Below are positions 15,184 to 17,280 of a stretch of DNA of 17,280 nt, in pieces. The translations under genes and the position numbers were made by a program. The first letter of the stretch is position 1; each line of letters opens with the position of its first letter. Below the pieces are notes generated by a model. That model saw only the letters and a list, made by a program, of their open reading frames with translations, had not been told where the DNA came from and made no database searches. Source of the DNA: an uncultured Bacteroidota bacterium (GTDB lineage: Bacteria; Bacteroidota; Bacteroidia; NS11-12g; UBA955); NCBI GenBank assembly GCA_903879775.1, contig CAIRMY010000096.1:1-17280 (forward strand). The letters run 5' to 3'.

Positions 15184-16313
15184 GATTGATATAAGTTCTT
15201 TAAAATGTGATGTTGAATTTCTGAGCAAATTGAGATTGCTGTTTCCCCATTGCCGTAAATTTGAATTTTGCCCTCTTCATAAGTGTTTCCGCGATTTGCA
15301 GAAATGGCACCTAAAATCTCATGTTTGGTAATCTTGGTATTGATGATGTTGGATGTTACAATTCTTCCAGTTTGTCTTTCTCCAAGATTAATCACCGTTT
15401 TTGGAAAAAATGATGCTTCCACAAACCCACTTGAAGTATTTCCAACCATCATGGAGCAATGTTTCATCGCCGAAAGATATCCAATAGTTCCAAGGTTTTC
15501 GGTGGTGTGAATGTTTGAATTGTTGGATTCTAGTTTGGTAAATTCATCTCTAATTGGTTGACTACCAGTGTCGCTATTGGGCATTGTAATGAGTATTTGG
15601 TATTCTGTCAATTCACTAAATGCCATTGCAATTTCATTTGCGAAAATCACATTTTGATCGAAATTAATGGTTTCTGGATGAAAGGTGCAAAGTATTGTAG
15701 GTTGAGAGAAATCTAAACCAGTTTTCACTTTGAGATCTTCTATTGACAAAAGTGGAAGTCGCTTTAAATTGTCTATACTGAGGTGACCATAATTAAATGT
15801 GCGATTCTTATGAAGTGTTAATTCTTCAACGCGTTTTTTATAATCTTCACAAGCGGTAAAATGCCATGTGCTCATTAAAGAAATTGCATGTCTCAAACAA
15901 TCATCAATAGCACCTTCAGTTCTCTCCCCTCCATATAAATGTGCTATATTGATTTGAAATGGCACCGCTGCTGAAACTGCAGCAAACATTTCATATCGAT
16001 CTCCAAGGCAAAATACTAAGTCAAATTTATTTTTGTTCCAGAACTCGGCAAATACTTTTGATGTATTGGCCATTGCCAAAGAAATGCCCAAAGGGGAGTC
16101 ATCTAATGCATAGCAATTCTTGAGCTGGTGTTTCACTTCAAATCCATCAGCTAAGATATGATTCAAAGTATAGCCGTGATTTTCAGATAAATGGGTGCCG
16201 AATGCAATGATCTCAACTTCTGTGTTGGGCAATTCCATTGCTTTTAAGATCAAGGGATAATAGATGCTGTAATCTGCCCTTGAACTTGTTAATATTCCAA
16301 TTTTAACACCCAT
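15180..16313 (-). CDS. neuC: Hydrolysing NDP-GlcNAc-type 2-epimerase, NeuC/LegG
   Basis: A 377-residue GT-B-like hydrolysing epimerase that releases NDP and gives the 2-epimer sugar used by NeuB-type synthases. Recognisable segments are KIGILTSSRADYSIYYPLI at the N-terminus, FCLGDRYEM, HLYGGERTEGAIDDCLRHAI, CTFHPET, MVGNTSSGFVEASFF and NLGERQTGR, all diagnostic of the NeuC family rather than WecB. With LegB and a PtmE-like enzyme beside it, the likely substrate is an NDP-2,4-diacetamido-2,4,6-trideoxyhexose (LegG role). With NeuB alone one would call it UDP-GlcNAc 2-epimerase for sialic acid. It lies 20 bases behind the HAD gene and overlaps the next gene by 4 bases. Confidence 0.93.
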   Translation of the reverse strand: MGVKIGILTSSRADYSIYYPLILKAMELPNTEVEIIAFGTHLSENHGYTLNHILADGFEVKHQLKNCYALDDSPLGISLAMANTSKVFAEFWNKNKFDLVFCLGDRYEMFAAVSAAVPFQINIAHLYGGERTEGAIDDCLRHAISLMSTWHFTACEDYKKRVEELTLHKNRTFNYGHLSIDNLKRLPLLSIEDLKVKTGLDFSQPTILCTFHPETINFDQNVIFANEIAMAFSELTEYQILITMPNSDTGSQPIRDEFTKLESNNSNIHTTENLGTIGYLSAMKHCSMMVGNTSSGFVEASFFPKTVINLGERQTGRIVTSNIINTKITKHEILGAISANRGNTYEEGKIQIYGNGETAISICSEIQHHILKNLYQS

Positions 16314-16320
16314 GTTGATG

Positions 16321-16328
16321 CAAATCTA
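16321..16328 (-). promoter_or_regulatory. Putative internal -7 box upstream of neuC
   Basis: On the minus strand this reads TAGATTTG, a perfect TAnnTTTG inside the 20-base gap between the HAD gene stop and the neuC ATG, 7 bases from the start. A promoter here would split the nonulosonate operon after the HAD gene. Confidence 0.5.
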
Positions 16329-16333
16329 TTTAA

Positions 16334-16978
16334 TTATTGGTTAAAGTGTAATTTAAAATATTCAAAGGCATCTTGAATGGATTCAAATTGAGACACATTT
16401 GCATGAACTTCTTTGCCAATTAGAATACCCATGCCTCCTTGGTCAATTCCAAATCGAATATCGTTTTCAAAACGATCTCCAACGAATAAAGTTTGATTGT
16501 AAGGGCAATTGAGTCGAAACATCATGCCATCAAAGGCTGAAGGATGTGGTTTTTCTTTTTCAAAATTTCTAGCAGGGATGAAACAGACATTTAAAGCATC
16601 TCCGCCTAAGCATTTCCATTTGTTTTTTTGAGCATTGATAATGCCGTTTGTAAGAATTCCAACTTTTATCTGTTTTTCAATGCAGTGATTGATCCAGTCA
16701 AAGGCACCCAAATAAGGATTTATTGGAATGTTAATTTCTGTGTATAATGCAAATAGTTCGTTGTGGAAATCCTCAGAATATATTTTCGCTTGCTCTAAAG
16801 CGAATTTGAAAATGTCTTTTTTTGTAAAACGTATGATGTTGAAATCTTTGAATAAGAAATCGAAAATGTTAACATTGAGGTTGTTCTGAATCGAAAATAC
16901 CTTGAAAATTTCCTTGAAATAAGTTTCTTCAGGATATAAAGTATTGTCTAAATCAAAAACAACTGCTTCTATTTTCAT
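16334..16978 (-). CDS. HAD-family hydrolase in the nonulosonate operon
   Basis: A 214-residue haloacid-dehalogenase-fold protein with all four motifs: VVFDLDNTLYP (nucleophile D9 and acid D11), GILTNG (motif II), EKEKPHPSAF (motif III Lys) and FVGDRFENDIRFG (motif IV acids). A C1-type helical cap lies between motifs I and II. It probably is a small-molecule phosphatase. I chose the ATG at 16978 because it overlaps the neuB stop as ATGA; the upstream ATG at 17023 would add 15 residues inside neuB. The standard legionaminic and bacterial Neu5Ac routes have no phosphatase step, so its job here is unclear. A Neu5Ac/KDN-9-phosphate phosphatase-like role, as in Bacteroides, is one possibility. Confidence 0.87.
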   Translation of the reverse strand: MKIEAVVFDLDNTLYPEETYFKEIFKVFSIQNNLNVNIFDFLFKDFNIIRFTKKDIFKFALEQAKIYSEDFHNELFALYTEINIPINPYLGAFDWINHCIEKQIKVGILTNGIINAQKNKWKCLGGDALNVCFIPARNFEKEKPHPSAFDGMMFRLNCPYNQTLFVGDRFENDIRFGIDQGGMGILIGKEVHANVSQFESIQDAFEYFKLHFNQ

Positions 16979-17280
16979 TGGATATGCGACCAGTCTATGG
17001 CAGTTTGTTTTGGAATAGCGCAAAGCACAGGTTTGCCAATGAATTTGTCAATTAACATTGGAGATATACCTGATTCAGGACGTAAAACGACCAAATTATC
17101 CATTGATAATATTTCTCCGGCTTCAATGTCCCTCGAAGTAAATATGCTCCTTCTTGCAATAAACTTGTTTTTTGCTTCACTAGGGGATGTTGTTTTTTTA
17201 GGGTTCCCTAATGCCAATTCAATATTTCTGATGGCGACTACCATTGCTTTAAATTCGGATGGATCTAATGAAGCTTGTTG
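16975..17280 (-). CDS. neuB: Nonulosonic acid synthase (NeuB/LegI), C-terminal part, cut by window end
   Basis: The frame is open through the right edge, so only the last 101 residues are seen and the Met at 17244 is internal. The sequence ASLDPSEFKAMVVAIRNIELALG closes the TIM-barrel domain of NeuB-type synthases. The rest is the SAF (antifreeze-like) domain, with ARRSIFTSRDIEAGEILSMDNL, VVLRPESGISPMLIDKFIGK and a final KQTAIDWSHIQ. These enzymes condense phosphoenolpyruvate with a six-carbon amino sugar to make the nine-carbon acid. Operon context favours LegI, but the fragment cannot separate Neu5Ac, legionaminic and pseudaminic synthases. Its stop overlaps the HAD start by 4 bases. Confidence 0.9.
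   Translation of the reverse strand, partial: QQASLDPSEFKAMVVAIRNIELALGNPKKTTSPSEAKNKFIARRSIFTSRDIEAGEILSMDNLVVLRPESGISPMLIDKFIGKPVLCAIPKQTAIDWSHIQ

Noticed and set aside
15184..15228. Longer start for the PtmE-like protein
   Set aside because: It would lie inside neuC, and the ATG at 15183 forms a standard ATGA overlap and starts directly before the CBS domain.
16979..17023. Longer start for the HAD protein
   Set aside because: It would lie inside neuB, and the ATG at 16978 overlaps the neuB stop and precedes the HAD motif at the normal distance.
1..17280. Mobile elements, CRISPR, tRNA or phage genes
   Set aside because: I saw no transposase or integrase motifs, regular direct repeats, or tRNA-like cloverleaf sequence on either strand.

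Overview
The window is AT-rich and its coding content points to a member of the Bacteroidota, probably Flavobacteriales-like. The clues are a secreted protein with a type IX secretion (T9SS) C-terminal sorting domain carrying an NLYPNPN motif, an ECF sigma / one-TM anti-sigma / outer-membrane-protein operon, an Omp28-like lipoprotein, an animal-like NADP isocitrate dehydrogenase, and repeated promoter-like boxes of the Bacteroidota form TAnnTTTG. The genus cannot be fixed from what is visible. Gene density is high and no stretch over 300 bases lacks a gene. I saw no tRNA, rRNA, insertion sequence, prophage or CRISPR array.

Bases 1-4100 hold the end of a probable outer-membrane beta-barrel gene (+), a strong two-way terminator, then on the minus strand NADP-isocitrate dehydrogenase (icd), a YHYH-domain protein with a T9SS tail, and menB of menaquinone synthesis. 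Bases 4136-6668 (-) are a sigma / anti-sigma / outer-membrane-protein operon with tight or overlapping junctions. Bases 6724-8860 (+) hold a SAM methyltransferase overlapping a PAP2-type phosphatase gene, then an enoyl-CoA hydratase, closed by a second two-way terminator. An Omp28-like thioredoxin-fold lipoprotein (-) follows, divergent from a Wzx/MATE-type flippase (+).

Bases 11548-17280 (-) are the most interesting part: a surface-sugar operon whose gene set matches the legionaminic-acid (nonulosonic acid, sialic-acid-like) pathway. In transcription order it reads sialic/legionaminic acid synthase (neuB/legI, cut by the window end), a HAD phosphatase-like protein, a hydrolysing NDP-sugar 2-epimerase (neuC/legG), a CBS-domain sugar-1-phosphate nucleotidyltransferase (PtmE type), a CMP-sugar synthetase (neuA/legF), an unnamed protein that looks like a GT42/DUF115 (Maf-like) transferase, and the 4,6-dehydratase legB. 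The PtmE-type gene suggests the GDP-sugar route known from Campylobacter. The aminotransferase (LegC) and acetyltransferase (LegH) steps are not in the window and may lie beyond its right edge. The unnamed protein sits directly behind the CMP-sugar synthetase, so it is the best candidate for attaching the finished sugar to its acceptor, and the flippase that converges on legB could export the product.

Across the window, perfect TAnnTTTG boxes lie only 7-11 bases before the start codons of five genes (menB, the methyltransferase, the flippase, legB, neuC), and another lies 27 bases before icd. This spacing implies very short or absent 5' leaders. Two of the boxes fill the only gaps in the otherwise overlapping nonulosonate operon.
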